In this document: positions 7,800-15,812 of the stretch, piece by piece
How the letters are laid out: the number at the start of each line of letters is the position of its first letter
Position numbering within the stretch: position 1 is the stretch's first letter
DNA from: Methanocalculus sp. MSAO_Arc2
GTDB lineage: Archaea; Halobacteriota; Methanomicrobia; Methanomicrobiales; Methanocorpusculaceae
Direction: 5' to 3'
Length of the DNA stretch: 35,581 nucleotides
Assembly: GCA_003838065.1 (NCBI GenBank)
Contig: QZAC01000055.1
Coordinates: forward strand, 1 to 35,581
Program-made: the position numbers and the translations under genes
Notes under the pieces: model-generated
Database searches by the model: none
What the model saw: the letters and a program-made list of their open reading frames with translations, nothing else
Told to the model about the DNA's origin: nothing

Positions 7800-8195
7800 A
7801 TGACGAAGAAGGAAGAAGAAACTCCGGAAGTTGATATCAAAGAACTGAAAGCCCAGGCAGCCGCAGCATTTGAAGATGCGGCAAAAAAACTCAAGAATAC
7901 CAGGACGAAGATCGAGGGAGAAGAACTTGAAACCCTGGTTCTGGATCTGGAGGAAAAAATCAGGAGCCTTGCACCAGAGAAGATACCAGACGCTTCTGAG
8001 TTGGAAAAAGAGGTCAAAAAGACGGTTCAGGATGCCGAAAAGACCATTAAAACCATTGCTGAACAAGAGGCAGCGGTTATGAAGGAAAGAGCCGAGACTC
8101 TCGAAAGTTTCATTTCCGACCATCCAATCACATCTGTTGCCATCGCAGCCAGTGCAGGCTTCCTCATTGGACTGATCGCTTCAAAGCTCAGGTAA
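7800..8195 (+). CDS. DUF883/YqjD-like membrane-anchored helical protein
   Basis: A 131-residue protein with a long charged helical body (about residues 10-100, rich in E, K and A) and one C-terminal membrane segment, HPITSVAIAASAGFLIGLIASKLR. This architecture and the terminal motif (Pro, then Ala/Gly-rich helix, then basic end) are those of the bacterial DUF883 family (YqjD, ElaB, YgaM), tail-anchored proteins that bind ribosomes at the membrane in stationary phase. The function in archaea is not established. A TATA box, palindrome and AGGAGGT ribosome site precede the gene, which suggests regulated, efficient expression. A second small membrane protein follows 63 nt later and is probably co-transcribed. 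Confidence 0.75.
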   Translation: MTKKEEETPEVDIKELKAQAAAAFEDAAKKLKNTRTKIEGEELETLVLDLEEKIRSLAPEKIPDASELEKEVKKTVQDAEKTIKTIAEQEAAVMKERAETLESFISDHPITSVAIAASAGFLIGLIASKLR

Positions 8196-8258
8196 CCCAG
8201 AAGTCGAGCAGAATACGTTCATATAAACTGAAGCACGATCCAATTATGGAATGTTGAC

Positions 8259-8528
8259 ATGTTCAATCAGGTCTGGAGAAAGACAGGGAAGACACACGTC
8301 GCCTTCCGACCTTTCTTTCAGCTGAAAGATTTGATCAGGAAATATCCTGTGGCGGCTGTCTTCTTCGCATTTCTCGGAGGAATCGGAGCTGGAGTCCTGA
8401 TATCCTGCACAAAAAGACAGATAGCCGAGCGAAGAGAAGCGGAGAAGGGTAGCGGAAAAATCATACCACTGCTCATAAAACTTGTAACCCCTTTCGTCAT
8501 CCGTCGGGTATTTCTGATACTATTCTGA
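8259..8528 (+). CDS. Small membrane protein, unknown function
   Basis: An 89-residue basic protein with a clear membrane segment at about residues 31-49 (YPVAAVFFAFLGGIGAGVLI), a polar stretch rich in R, K and E, and a second hydrophobic C-terminus (IIPLLIKLVTPFVIRRVFLILF). No family is recognised. The segment before the first helix (KDLIRKYPVAAV) resembles the Pro-Ala-rich entry of the helix in the preceding DUF883-like protein, so the two may be related or act together. No good ribosome site precedes the ATG at 8259, which is consistent with translation coupled to the upstream gene. Confidence 0.6.
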   Translation: MFNQVWRKTGKTHVAFRPFFQLKDLIRKYPVAAVFFAFLGGIGAGVLISCTKRQIAERREAEKGSGKIIPLLIKLVTPFVIRRVFLILF

Positions 8529-8707
8529 AACTCATGTTATGGCCAAAATGCCTTCCCCTCACCGCAAACGCCGGAAGGGGGGGGGTCTATAATATATGCC
8601 TCTCGCCATCACAATGGGTCCCGACCTTTTAAAAACACTCCCGTTTTTCATGGACGAAAAGAGATAGTTTGCTTTTCCGAACTTGAATCAACCCTCACCA
8701 ACTGACA
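8529..8707. other. Convergent intergenic region with G9 run and hairpin potential
   Basis: The two flanking genes end towards each other here. CCTTCC (8551-8556) can pair with GGAAGG (8573-8578), which runs into nine consecutive G (8577-8585). Short T runs on both strands around 8618-8648 may serve as terminators in both directions. No gene is visible. Confidence 0.4.
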
Positions 8708-9916
8708 CTACCCTCTCCCGAGGTCCTTATGCGCCCGTGCAAGGTGCTGCGCCGCAAGCGCCCCGAGGAGCGACAGTTCCCCTGCGAGGACCGCTGCTGC
8801 TACAATCTCGGCAAACGCCTTTGCATGGCTGCCCGGAGGATCCCCTCCCCCGGCGACACCGAGGAGCGAGAGGCAGGCATGCTGGGTCGCAATCCCAGTC
8901 CCGCCGCCAACGGTTCCGACCTGCACAGCCGGAAGCGTCACCGCAACATATACCCCCCCATTCATCGGATCGGCTGTCGTGATGCAGGATGATCCCTCCA
9001 CCACATGGGCCGGGTCCTGGCCGCAGGCAATATAGAGCGCAGCGATGATATTTGCCGCATGCGCGTTGAACCCAAGCGCCCCGGCCCGGGCAGACCCGAC
9101 AAGGTTCTTCCGGGAATTCACTTCAGTCAGGGAGGCAGAATCGCACTTGAAGACCTTGCGGCAGAGATCATCTGCGAGAAACACCCCGGCAGTGACCGTC
9201 TTGCCCCGCCCCTCCACCAGGTTGATGGCAGCAGGCTTCTTGTCTGTGCACATATTCCCGGATAGAGCGACAAGCCTGGCATTTGTCTTCTCTGCGATGA
9301 ACTCCGCCGCTTTCTGCGAGGCGATGGTCACCATATTCATGCCCATCGCATCCTTTGTATCGAACTCAAACCTGAGGAAGACACTCGTCCCGACGATATA
9401 AGGTGCAAGCCCGATCAATTCACCGTGCGATGTCGTCGATTCAGCTATCTTTCGAATATCCATCAGATGAGCTTCTGCAAACGCTGCTACCTGATGGGCA
9501 TGGGCAACCGAATCTGCCGCAAAAACAGGAGCCCGGGTCATTCCGTCCCGAAGGATCCGGACCTCCGCACCCCCGGCCTTCGAGACAGCAGAGCAGCCCC
9601 GGTTTACCGACGCCACAAGCGCACCTTCAGTTGTTGCAAGCGGAAGCCAGAAAGAACCTTCTGCAAACTCTCCCTTCACCGTAATCGGGCCTGCAACCCC
9701 GACCGGGACCTGAACACACCCAACCATATTTTCACAGTTTCTTGCCACCACGAAATCGATTGGAATGGTATATGAACCAAGCCGGGAGAGATCTGATCCA
9801 GTTTCCTCTTCGAGAAACTTCCGCCTGACGGTCACAGCTTCATCAGGTGACAATAATTTCTCAAGGGCATAAAGTTTCAACCTGCCTTCCCTGAGATCCC
9901 TCAGATGCGTATCCAT
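8708..9916 (-). CDS. hmgA: Hydroxymethylglutaryl-CoA reductase (NADPH), class I
   Basis: A 402-residue class I HMG-CoA reductase, which makes mevalonate from HMG-CoA with NADPH for archaeal isoprenoid lipids. The four expected catalytic residues are present: Glu in ATTEGALVAS, Lys in CTDKKPAAIN, Asp in CGQDPAH, and the C-terminal His in ALAAQHLARAH. The substrate and cofactor motifs ENMVGCVQVPVGVAGP, DAMGMNM and GTVGGGTG are also intact. The length fits the soluble archaeal form without the membrane anchor. The ATG at 9916 has a modest AAAGGT upstream. It lies 3.4 kb from the HMG-CoA synthase operon on the same strand but is a separate transcription unit. A TATA-like ATATTTTAAG lies at about 9993-10003. 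Confidence 0.96.
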   Translation of the reverse strand: MDTHLRDLREGRLKLYALEKLLSPDEAVTVRRKFLEEETGSDLSRLGSYTIPIDFVVARNCENMVGCVQVPVGVAGPITVKGEFAEGSFWLPLATTEGALVASVNRGCSAVSKAGGAEVRILRDGMTRAPVFAADSVAHAHQVAAFAEAHLMDIRKIAESTTSHGELIGLAPYIVGTSVFLRFEFDTKDAMGMNMVTIASQKAAEFIAEKTNARLVALSGNMCTDKKPAAINLVEGRGKTVTAGVFLADDLCRKVFKCDSASLTEVNSRKNLVGSARAGALGFNAHAANIIAALYIACGQDPAHVVEGSSCITTADPMNGGVYVAVTLPAVQVGTVGGGTGIATQHACLSLLGVAGGGDPPGSHAKAFAEIVAAAVLAGELSLLGALAAQHLARAHKDLGRG

Positions 9917-10012
9917 GATCAGACCTTTCTCACTATTGGCAATGTACCTTTGGCTGGCGAACGGCCACGCCCTGAATGGCTGAGCTTCCGGCTTAAAATA
10001 TCGAAAGCCTTC

Positions 10013-11104
10013 TCAGATCGGTTGGTACAGGGTTGTTCGCTCTGAAAGTGTCCTGCCAATATCCTCTGCCATTCTCTGCATCACAAGAGGATCCAGGAAG
10101 TCAGTCTCGAGAGCTCCCGCACTCTTTGAGATCGACTCCTCATACACCGTCCCTCCGAGATCATTTGCACCCGAGAGCAGAAGCAGTTGCGCCATTTTCT
10201 GGCCGAGTTTTACCCAGGAGACCTGAATGTTTGGTATATTGTCCAGAAAAAGCCGGGAAACCGCATGCATCAGAATATCTTCTCTTCCCGTCGCCCCGGC
10301 ACGCGCCTCACCGCTCCTGTATATCCGTGTCTGCGGATGGATAAACGATAGGGGAACAAATTCGGTGAAGCCTCCAGTCTCATCCTGGATCCCCCGAATG
10401 ACTGCCAGATGGCGAGCACGATCCGCATCGGTTTCAATATGCCCGTACATGATTGTAGCTGTCGTCGGAATACCCATCCGGTGACATTCTGAGACGATAC
10501 GAGTCCATTCCTCAGTCAGTATTTTACCAGGACATATCCGGTCGCGAACGCTGTCGACAAGGATTTCAGCAGCTGTTCCGCAGAGCGAGGCCAGACCGGC
10601 ATCTCGTAGTCTCTCAATCACATCAATGGTCGATATGCCGCTCTGACGTGCAGCATAGGCAATTTCCATCGGGTTGCCTGCATGAATATGGACCCCTGGT
10701 GCGCCTCTTCGGATTGCTTCAATGATACCGGCATACCTATTGGCATCATAATCTGGATGGAGGCCTGAAACCGAGCAGATCTCGGTGATAGTATGTTTTT
10801 CAACTGCTTCTCTTGCCTTTCTTTCAATGTCTTCAAGCGAATATTCATAAGAACCAGGTTCATCAGGCCGCTTCGAAAACCCGCAAAACCCGCATGCATT
10901 CACGCAGATATTTGTTACATTGATATTCTGGTTGCGGACAAACGTTACAGAATCCCCAACCATTAATGCCCGCACTTCATCTGCGGTCTCTGCAACCCGG
11001 AAAACATCACGTCCTGTTGCAGATAAGAGGGTTGCCGCATCCTGTTCGGTTATCCGCCCACCCCGGGATACATCCCGGAGGATCACCGGCACTTTTTTTC
11101 CCAT
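10013..11104 (-). CDS. cofH: FO synthase subunit CofH (radical SAM)
   Basis: A 363-residue radical SAM enzyme: 5-amino-6-(D-ribitylamino)uracil--L-tyrosine 4-hydroxyphenyl transferase. Together with CofG it makes FO, the chromophore of coenzyme F420. The 4Fe-4S/SAM motif C67-x3-C71-x2-C74 (NICVNACGFCGF) is seen in the TIM barrel, along with EICSVSGLHPD and the CofH-type segments ATIMYGHIET and FVPLSFIHPQTRIY. The length matches CofH; CofG is not in the window. The ATG at 11104 is preferred to an upstream TTG at 11128. The gene is divergent from the Trm5 gene, with 53 bp between the starts, so their promoters overlap. Confidence 0.95.
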   Translation of the reverse strand: MGKKVPVILRDVSRGGRITEQDAATLLSATGRDVFRVAETADEVRALMVGDSVTFVRNQNINVTNICVNACGFCGFSKRPDEPGSYEYSLEDIERKAREAVEKHTITEICSVSGLHPDYDANRYAGIIEAIRRGAPGVHIHAGNPMEIAYAARQSGISTIDVIERLRDAGLASLCGTAAEILVDSVRDRICPGKILTEEWTRIVSECHRMGIPTTATIMYGHIETDADRARHLAVIRGIQDETGGFTEFVPLSFIHPQTRIYRSGEARAGATGREDILMHAVSRLFLDNIPNIQVSWVKLGQKMAQLLLLSGANDLGGTVYEESISKSAGALETDFLDPLVMQRMAEDIGRTLSERTTLYQPI

Positions 11105-11157
11105 ACTGAAGTGTAGACGGAACACCAATAAGAACTATCCGCACCATCCAGTACAGG

Positions 11158-12072
11158 ATGATACCTGCATGGGCTGTCAGGGTACAGAAACAGGACGGTG
11201 AGATAACACGGCAGAAGCTGATCGAAAGCGGTACCCTTGATACCACCCTGAGGCCAGAGCCAGATGGGGCTGATCTTCTCATCCCGGTCACCCGATCTCC
11301 TCCCGGCACTGAACGCGCTCTTTTTCATCCGGTCAGGAAACATCCTCCACTCCCCCGGCACGAACAGGTGGGTGGTATCGCGATCATGCAGGAAGCAGAT
11401 ATAAAAGGAGCTGAAGAGATCCTGGCCGCCCGCCCTTCTACCCATACCGTGCTCTGTTCTGAAGGCCCAATTGAAGGAGAATATCGCACAAAGAACTTCA
11501 CCTTTCTCGCCGGCATTCCCACCACAAAAACAACATGCATCGAATACGGCCACCGGTTTACAATCGACCTCTCGACTGCCTACTTTTCCCCCCGCCTTGC
11601 TACCGAGCGCCAGCGAATCCGGTCCAGTATTTCTGAGGGTGAGAAGGTCTGCGACATGTTCTGTGGAGTCGGGCCGTTTGCCATCACAGTAGCGGACCGT
11701 GCGCAATGGGTTCTAGCCTGTGATAAAAACCCATCTGCAATCCACCTTCTCCAACAAAACCTCGCAGGAAACCATATCAGAAATATCCTTCCCATGTTCG
11801 GCGACGCACGATCCCTTGACTCTCTCTTCCCTGCGCGCTTCGATCGTATAGTGATGAACCTCCCTCTCATTGCCCATGCATTTCTTCCGGTGGCAAGCCG
11901 GATTATTCGGCCGTACGGTACCATTCACCTCTATGTTCTCCAGGAGAGGGAGGGAGAATACAGCGACGTAATCGATGAGAGCCTCCCCGGCGCTCCTGTC
12001 ACTGAGCGGTACCTCCGATCATACTCGGCAGGGAGGTGGCATGCTGTCTATGATATCAAAATAGATCTTTGA
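11158..12072 (+). CDS. tRNA (guanine37-N1)-methyltransferase, Trm5 family
   Basis: A 304-residue class I SAM-dependent methyltransferase. The SAM-binding motif I VCDMFCGVGPFAITVA lies at about residues 164-179, the acidic motif II ACDKNPSAI at 187-195, and the Trm5 catalytic motif as MNLPLIAHAFLPVA at 233-246 (NLP in place of NPP). The N-terminal domain with QDGEITRQKLIESGTLD is the Trm5 D1-type region. The enzyme methylates N1 of G37 next to the tRNA anticodon and prevents frameshifting; in archaea it can also feed wyosine synthesis. The ATG at 11158 has no ribosome site. It is divergent from cofH and stands alone. Assignment to the exact Trm5 subtype (a, b or c) cannot be made by eye. Confidence 0.85.
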   Translation: MIPAWAVRVQKQDGEITRQKLIESGTLDTTLRPEPDGADLLIPVTRSPPGTERALFHPVRKHPPLPRHEQVGGIAIMQEADIKGAEEILAARPSTHTVLCSEGPIEGEYRTKNFTFLAGIPTTKTTCIEYGHRFTIDLSTAYFSPRLATERQRIRSSISEGEKVCDMFCGVGPFAITVADRAQWVLACDKNPSAIHLLQQNLAGNHIRNILPMFGDARSLDSLFPARFDRIVMNLPLIAHAFLPVASRIIRPYGTIHLYVLQEREGEYSDVIDESLPGAPVTERYLRSYSAGRWHAVYDIKIDL

Positions 12073-12118
12073 CGATACCGATCTACCTTACAATGTGATA
12101 AAAAAGAGAATTCCATCC

Positions 12119-12508
12119 TTAGATCGGGACAAATTTCGTTCCGTAATGAATGATCCCTGATGGACCGTCCTCAACAATGACCCTGAAGACTGATCGAACC
12201 GGCATCCCAATCCGGATGTCCTGGGGATCGCAGATCACCTGTGAGGTGAGACGGCATCCTTCTTCAAGCTCGATGATCGCAAGCACATATGGAGTCATAT
12301 TCGAGAATTGATCACTTGCCGTTCTGATCACAGAATACGTGACCACCTTCCCGCGACCACAGCAGTGATACTCATTCATCCTGCCATCCCTCCGGCATTC
12401 AGGACAGAGGGATCGCGGCGGGAAGTAGACTTTTCCGCATGTCTCGCACTTCATTCCGATAAGATTGTATCGCTGGGGGATCATCCTCCAGAATCGCGCA
12501 ACTGTCAT
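12119..12508 (-). CDS. DUF35 zinc-ribbon/OB-fold protein of the thiolase-HMG-CoA synthase complex
   Basis: A 129-residue protein with an N-terminal rubredoxin-like zinc ribbon (C21-x2-C24 and C35-x2-C38) and a C-terminal OB fold, the DUF35 family. In archaea this protein joins acetoacetyl-CoA thiolase and HMG-CoA synthase in a complex in which a shared CoA site channels acetoacetyl-CoA. The gene order here (synthase, thiolase, DUF35) is the classical one. The strong ribosome site AGGAGG is 8 nt before the ATG at 12508; another ATG at 12514 overlaps the thiolase stop but would leave only 2 nt. It is the last gene of the operon. Confidence 0.92.
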   Translation of the reverse strand: MTVARFWRMIPQRYNLIGMKCETCGKVYFPPRSLCPECRRDGRMNEYHCCGRGKVVTYSVIRTASDQFSNMTPYVLAIIELEEGCRLTSQVICDPQDIRIGMPVRSVFRVIVEDGPSGIIHYGTKFVPI

Positions 12509-12510
12509 AC

Positions 12511-13674
12511 TCATGTCCTCCTGAAGATATGACAGACGACCGTTGCACCGGACCCGCCAACATTTTGCGTCATCCCGATCTCGGCACCATCAACCTGCCG
12601 GCTCCCGGCCTCACCCCGGAGCTGGGTGACAACCTCCCAGACCTGTTTGATCCCGGTTGCTCCGACAGGATGGCCGCAGGCCTTCAGGCCACCTGAAGTA
12701 TTCACTGGTAGATCTCCACCGATCGAGGTCTGACCCTCCTCGTAGAGGTAACCCGCCTCTCCCTTTTTCACAAAGCCCAGATCCTCAATAGCACAGATCT
12801 CAGCAATTGTGAAGCAGTCATGCACCTCAAGGAGATCAATTTCCTTCCGCTCGATGCCGGCACGTGAAAAAGCCCGGTTCCCTGCCGCCACCGTTGCATC
12901 GAGTGTTGATATCTCTCTTCTCTCATGGAGCGAAATCGTATCGCTCGCCTGTGCCGAAGCAATCACCTCAACGGGTGCATCGGTAAAATCCCGTGCACGA
13001 TCAAGCGGTGCAATGACCACCGCCGCACTCCCATCTGATACCGGAGAACAATCAAAGAGACGAAGAGGGTCTGCGACAAGTGTCGATCTGAGCACAGTTT
13101 CAATGGTTATCTCGTTTCTAAACTGTGCAATGGGGTTCATTGAGCCATGATGGTGGTTCTTCACAGAAACCATTGCAAGCTGTTCACGGGTAAGAGAGTA
13201 CCGGTGCATATAGTCGGTTGCGATCATTGCATAGAGACCTGGAAACGTTGCACCTGCAAACCCTTCCCATTCCCGATCTGCAGCAGCTGCCAGGACATCG
13301 GTTGAGTCACCCGCATCGGTCATCTTCTCAACACCTGCTGCAACAACGATATCCTCCATCCCCGATGCCACCGCCAGGACCGCCTGCCTGAAGGCAAGTC
13401 CACCGGATGCACACGCAGCCTCCACCCGTGTTGCAGGTATATTGCCTGCGTGTGTAAGCCCTGCGTAATCTGCAATCAAAGCTCCGATATGCTCCTGCTC
13501 AACAAAACGGCCTGCACTCATATTACCGACATATAATGCATCGATCAATTCCCCGCCAATCCCTGCATCTTCGATTGCGAGTGTCCCCGCCTCAATAAAG
13601 AGGTGTCGAAACGAGGTATCCCATCGCTCTCCAAACTGCGTGCATCCAACTCCAATTACTGCCACATCTCTCAT
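12511..13674 (-). CDS. Acetyl-CoA C-acetyltransferase (archaeal thiolase)
   Basis: A 387-residue thiolase that condenses two acetyl-CoA into acetoacetyl-CoA, the first step of the mevalonate pathway. The nucleophile is C88 in VEAACASGGLA; the second set of catalytic residues is visible as EVHDCFTIAE and CGHPVGATG near the C-terminus. The protein is of the archaeal SCP2-like type. Its ATG overlaps the HMG-CoA synthase stop (ATGA), so the two are translationally coupled, and it overlaps the DUF35 gene region downstream. The reaction is unfavourable alone, which fits the known need for the synthase partner to pull it. Confidence 0.95.
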   Translation of the reverse strand: MRDVAVIGVGCTQFGERWDTSFRHLFIEAGTLAIEDAGIGGELIDALYVGNMSAGRFVEQEHIGALIADYAGLTHAGNIPATRVEAACASGGLAFRQAVLAVASGMEDIVVAAGVEKMTDAGDSTDVLAAAADREWEGFAGATFPGLYAMIATDYMHRYSLTREQLAMVSVKNHHHGSMNPIAQFRNEITIETVLRSTLVADPLRLFDCSPVSDGSAAVVIAPLDRARDFTDAPVEVIASAQASDTISLHERREISTLDATVAAGNRAFSRAGIERKEIDLLEVHDCFTIAEICAIEDLGFVKKGEAGYLYEEGQTSIGGDLPVNTSGGLKACGHPVGATGIKQVWEVVTQLRGEAGSRQVDGAEIGMTQNVGGSGATVVCHIFRRT

Positions 13675-14720
13675 TGTTGCACCAAAATCTTTCCTTTGTG
13701 TCTGGCATACAATGCATAATCCAGGTACCGTACACCCCTGAGAAGCTCTTCAATGGTCGGTGCCTTCGATCGGTCGATCTCATTTTCAATCGCATCTGTT
13801 ACCCTGACATCAAAGGCATCGGACCCTGAACCTGATCCATAACTACAGATAAAGATCCGATCACCCGGCTCTGCAATATCCAGTGTTGCAACAAGGCCAA
13901 GAGGTGATGAACCAGAATATGTATTGCCGATTCTGGGAACAAGAAGACCGGGGCGGGTCTGATCCGAGGTGAATCCAAGCACCTGAGCCGCACGGGTTGG
14001 GAATTTCGCATTTGGCTGATGGAATACCGCATACGTATAATCAGCGGCCTCAGTTCCCTCTTGTTCAAAGAGGAGGCGGCTTGCCCCATAGGTATGTTTG
14101 AAATATCCTGGATCGCCAGAAAACCGCCCCCCGTGGCGGGGATATCCCTGGCCTTCCCTACGCCAGAAGTCCGGGGTGTCGGTTGAATATGAATAAGTCG
14201 CCGTGATCTCTGCAATAGGATTATCCTGTCCAATCAGAAATGCAGCCCCGCCGGCTGCCGCGGTATATTCAAGAGCATCTCCGGGAGCACCCTGTGCAAT
14301 ATCGGCCCCGATTGCAAGGCTGTACTTCATCATATTCGATCCAACAAGCCCCATACAGGTCTGGATCGCAGCTGTTCCCGCTTTGCAAGCAAATTCGTAA
14401 TCTGCTGCTGTCATGACAGGAGTTGCCAGAATCGCCTCGCCGACAGTGACAGCCGTTGGTTTTACGGCATAGGGGTGAGATTCGGATCCAACATATATCG
14501 CCCCAATATCATCTTTAGAGACATATCTGCGTGCTAGCGCATTTCGTGCAGCCTCAACTGCTATTGTTGCCGTATTCTCATCAATATCCGGAACAGACTT
14601 CTCATAGACGCCAAGTCCACCTGTGATCTCAGTCGGATTTGCACCCCAGACCCGGGCGATCTCCTCGACTTTGATCCGCAGTTTCGGGATATATGCCCCA
14701 TATGTGATGATTCCTACCAT
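13671..14720 (-). CDS. Hydroxymethylglutaryl-CoA synthase
   Basis: A 349-residue HMG-CoA synthase joining acetyl-CoA and acetoacetyl-CoA. The catalytic triad is in place: E80 (GSESHPYAVKP), C112 (ADYEFACKAGTAA) and H234 (YAVFHQPNAKFP). The length and the start MVGIITYGAYIPK are typical of archaeal enzymes. Its start overlaps the end of the regulator gene by 7 nt and its stop overlaps the thiolase start by 4 nt. The four-gene unit is thus a compact operon making HMG-CoA, which HmgA, encoded 3.8 kb away, reduces to mevalonate. Confidence 0.96.
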   Translation of the reverse strand: MVGIITYGAYIPKLRIKVEEIARVWGANPTEITGGLGVYEKSVPDIDENTATIAVEAARNALARRYVSKDDIGAIYVGSESHPYAVKPTAVTVGEAILATPVMTAADYEFACKAGTAAIQTCMGLVGSNMMKYSLAIGADIAQGAPGDALEYTAAAGGAAFLIGQDNPIAEITATYSYSTDTPDFWRREGQGYPRHGGRFSGDPGYFKHTYGASRLLFEQEGTEAADYTYAVFHQPNAKFPTRAAQVLGFTSDQTRPGLLVPRIGNTYSGSSPLGLVATLDIAEPGDRIFICSYGSGSGSDAFDVRVTDAIENEIDRSKAPTIEELLRGVRYLDYALYARHKGKILVQQ

Positions 14721-15424
14721 TCCTGTTTCCTCAATTTTTCAATAATATCCTCAACCGATTCTTCTGTGGAGAAGACGCAGATTCTATCACGCTCAGCGAG
14801 TTTTTGTACCAGCGGATGAACATGATTATGATTGATACCCTGAAGAATGACGCAGGGAGGTTTGAACGGAGTGACACGGATAGCGACCATCGGTGATTTG
14901 CCGCTCGAAACATCAGTAAAAATGAGCGCGCGTTCAGTGCTCCAGCCATAAATCCTGTTGAACTCATTGGGTGAGAGGGTTAGAATTGCATTTAAACTGT
15001 TCACTACCGTATAGCCAACAACATATTGATTTCCATCACCACAGATACAATGGCAATTGATCAATCCGGTAAGTTCACGTACCGGAACCGCATTTGAGAA
15101 ATCATGAAGATCATAGATTACATCCTCATCAAGATTTGAGAAGAGCATTTTTGAGTATTTTTCCACACATGAGCCGCCATTTGCCTCATCAATTGCAAAG
15201 AGGCTGTCAACGATCTTTCCAACTACTGCTGTTCCCGGGCTTTTCCTTCTTCCGCTCTCATAATCACTGATCACCGACGGGGAGAACCCGAGGTGATCGG
15301 CAAGAGAACCGGCAGAGATCTGAAAACTGGTGCGCCACTTCTTGAGCGCTTTTCCAGGCATATCTGAGAGCGTGATCTCTCCGGCTATCTTCTCTGCTAA
15401 TTGCTGACGCTGTCCGGGTTTCAC
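14714..15424 (-). CDS. XRE-family transcriptional regulator heading the mevalonate operon
   Basis: A 236-residue regulator. A lambda-Cro-type helix-turn-helix lies at about residues 27-70 (KKWRTSFQISAGSLADHLG, then PSVISDYESGRRKSPG). The C-terminal part (about 115-236) is a ligand-binding-like domain with CHCICGDGNQYVVGYT and GWSTERALIF; it is not recognised further. I chose the GTG at 15424: a TATA box at 15449-15456 lies about 27 nt upstream, so the transcript would be leaderless, and the residues after it fit the family. The next ATG is at 15361. As the first gene of the HMG-CoA synthase operon it probably controls that operon and itself in response to a pathway intermediate; this is inference from position. 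Confidence 0.88.
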   Translation of the reverse strand: MKPGQRQQLAEKIAGEITLSDMPGKALKKWRTSFQISAGSLADHLGFSPSVISDYESGRRKSPGTAVVGKIVDSLFAIDEANGGSCVEKYSKMLFSNLDEDVIYDLHDFSNAVPVRELTGLINCHCICGDGNQYVVGYTVVNSLNAILTLSPNEFNRIYGWSTERALIFTDVSSGKSPMVAIRVTPFKPPCVILQGINHNHVHPLVQKLAERDRICVFSTEESVEDIIEKLRKQEW

Positions 15425-15448
15425 CTGTATAGCTAAGCCATTGGTATT

Positions 15449-15456
15449 GATATATC
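15449..15456 (-). promoter_or_regulatory. TATA box of the mevalonate operon
   Basis: GATATATC (self-complementary) lies 25-32 nt before the GTG start at 15424 on the minus strand. The distance is that of an archaeal TATA box to a transcription start at the start codon itself, supporting a leaderless message. Confidence 0.5.
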
Positions 15457-15774
15457 TAACGAAATGATCTTCGACATTTCACGAAGCGCAGAGTGAATCC
15501 GGTCGCTATATTCGATCCCGTAATCGAAAGCAGAACGGTTGGACTATCAAAATACAGAGACCGATGAACAGATACGATTGACAACTTATTCTTGATGAAG
15601 ACCTACCCCTCAGGAGGGGGATGACAGGCGTTCTCAACCTATAGGGGGAAATCGAGAGCCTGGAGAACATGCAGACCGATACCGTAGAAAATGACGGCTG
15701 TAACAATACTCATGGATTGATTCAGGTAGTGTATCTTTGTGGATAGTCACACCCGCCAATCCAGCCCCCAAAAC
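15457..15774. other. Intergenic region between divergent operons, no gene supported
   Basis: This is most of a 388-bp gap between the regulator and the chemosensory operon. It holds a short palindrome CCCCTCAGGAGGGG (15606-15619) and a GGGGG repeat soon after (about 15643-15647), but no open frame with protein-like composition. A box-C-like TTGATGA at 15592-15598 has no matching D box. Confidence 0.35.
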
Positions 15775-15801
15775 AATTATCTCTTCTCCATAACGATAAT
15801 T
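15775..15801 (+). promoter_or_regulatory. Inverted repeat in the promoter of the chemosensory operon
   Basis: AATTATC (15775-15781) and GATAATT (15795-15801) are perfect reverse complements, 13 nt apart, ending 12 nt before the ATG of the double-CheW gene. The left arm lies where a TATA box would be expected (about 35 nt before the ATG), so a protein bound here could block transcription. A third ATTATC copy follows at about 15803-15808. Confidence 0.4.
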
Positions 15802-15812
15802 CATTATCTGTC

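Noticed and set aside
15592..15620. Box-C-like TTGATGA followed by a GC palindrome
   Set aside because: There is no D box downstream, and the palindrome has only a 2-nt centre, so neither a guide RNA nor a stable hairpin is supported.
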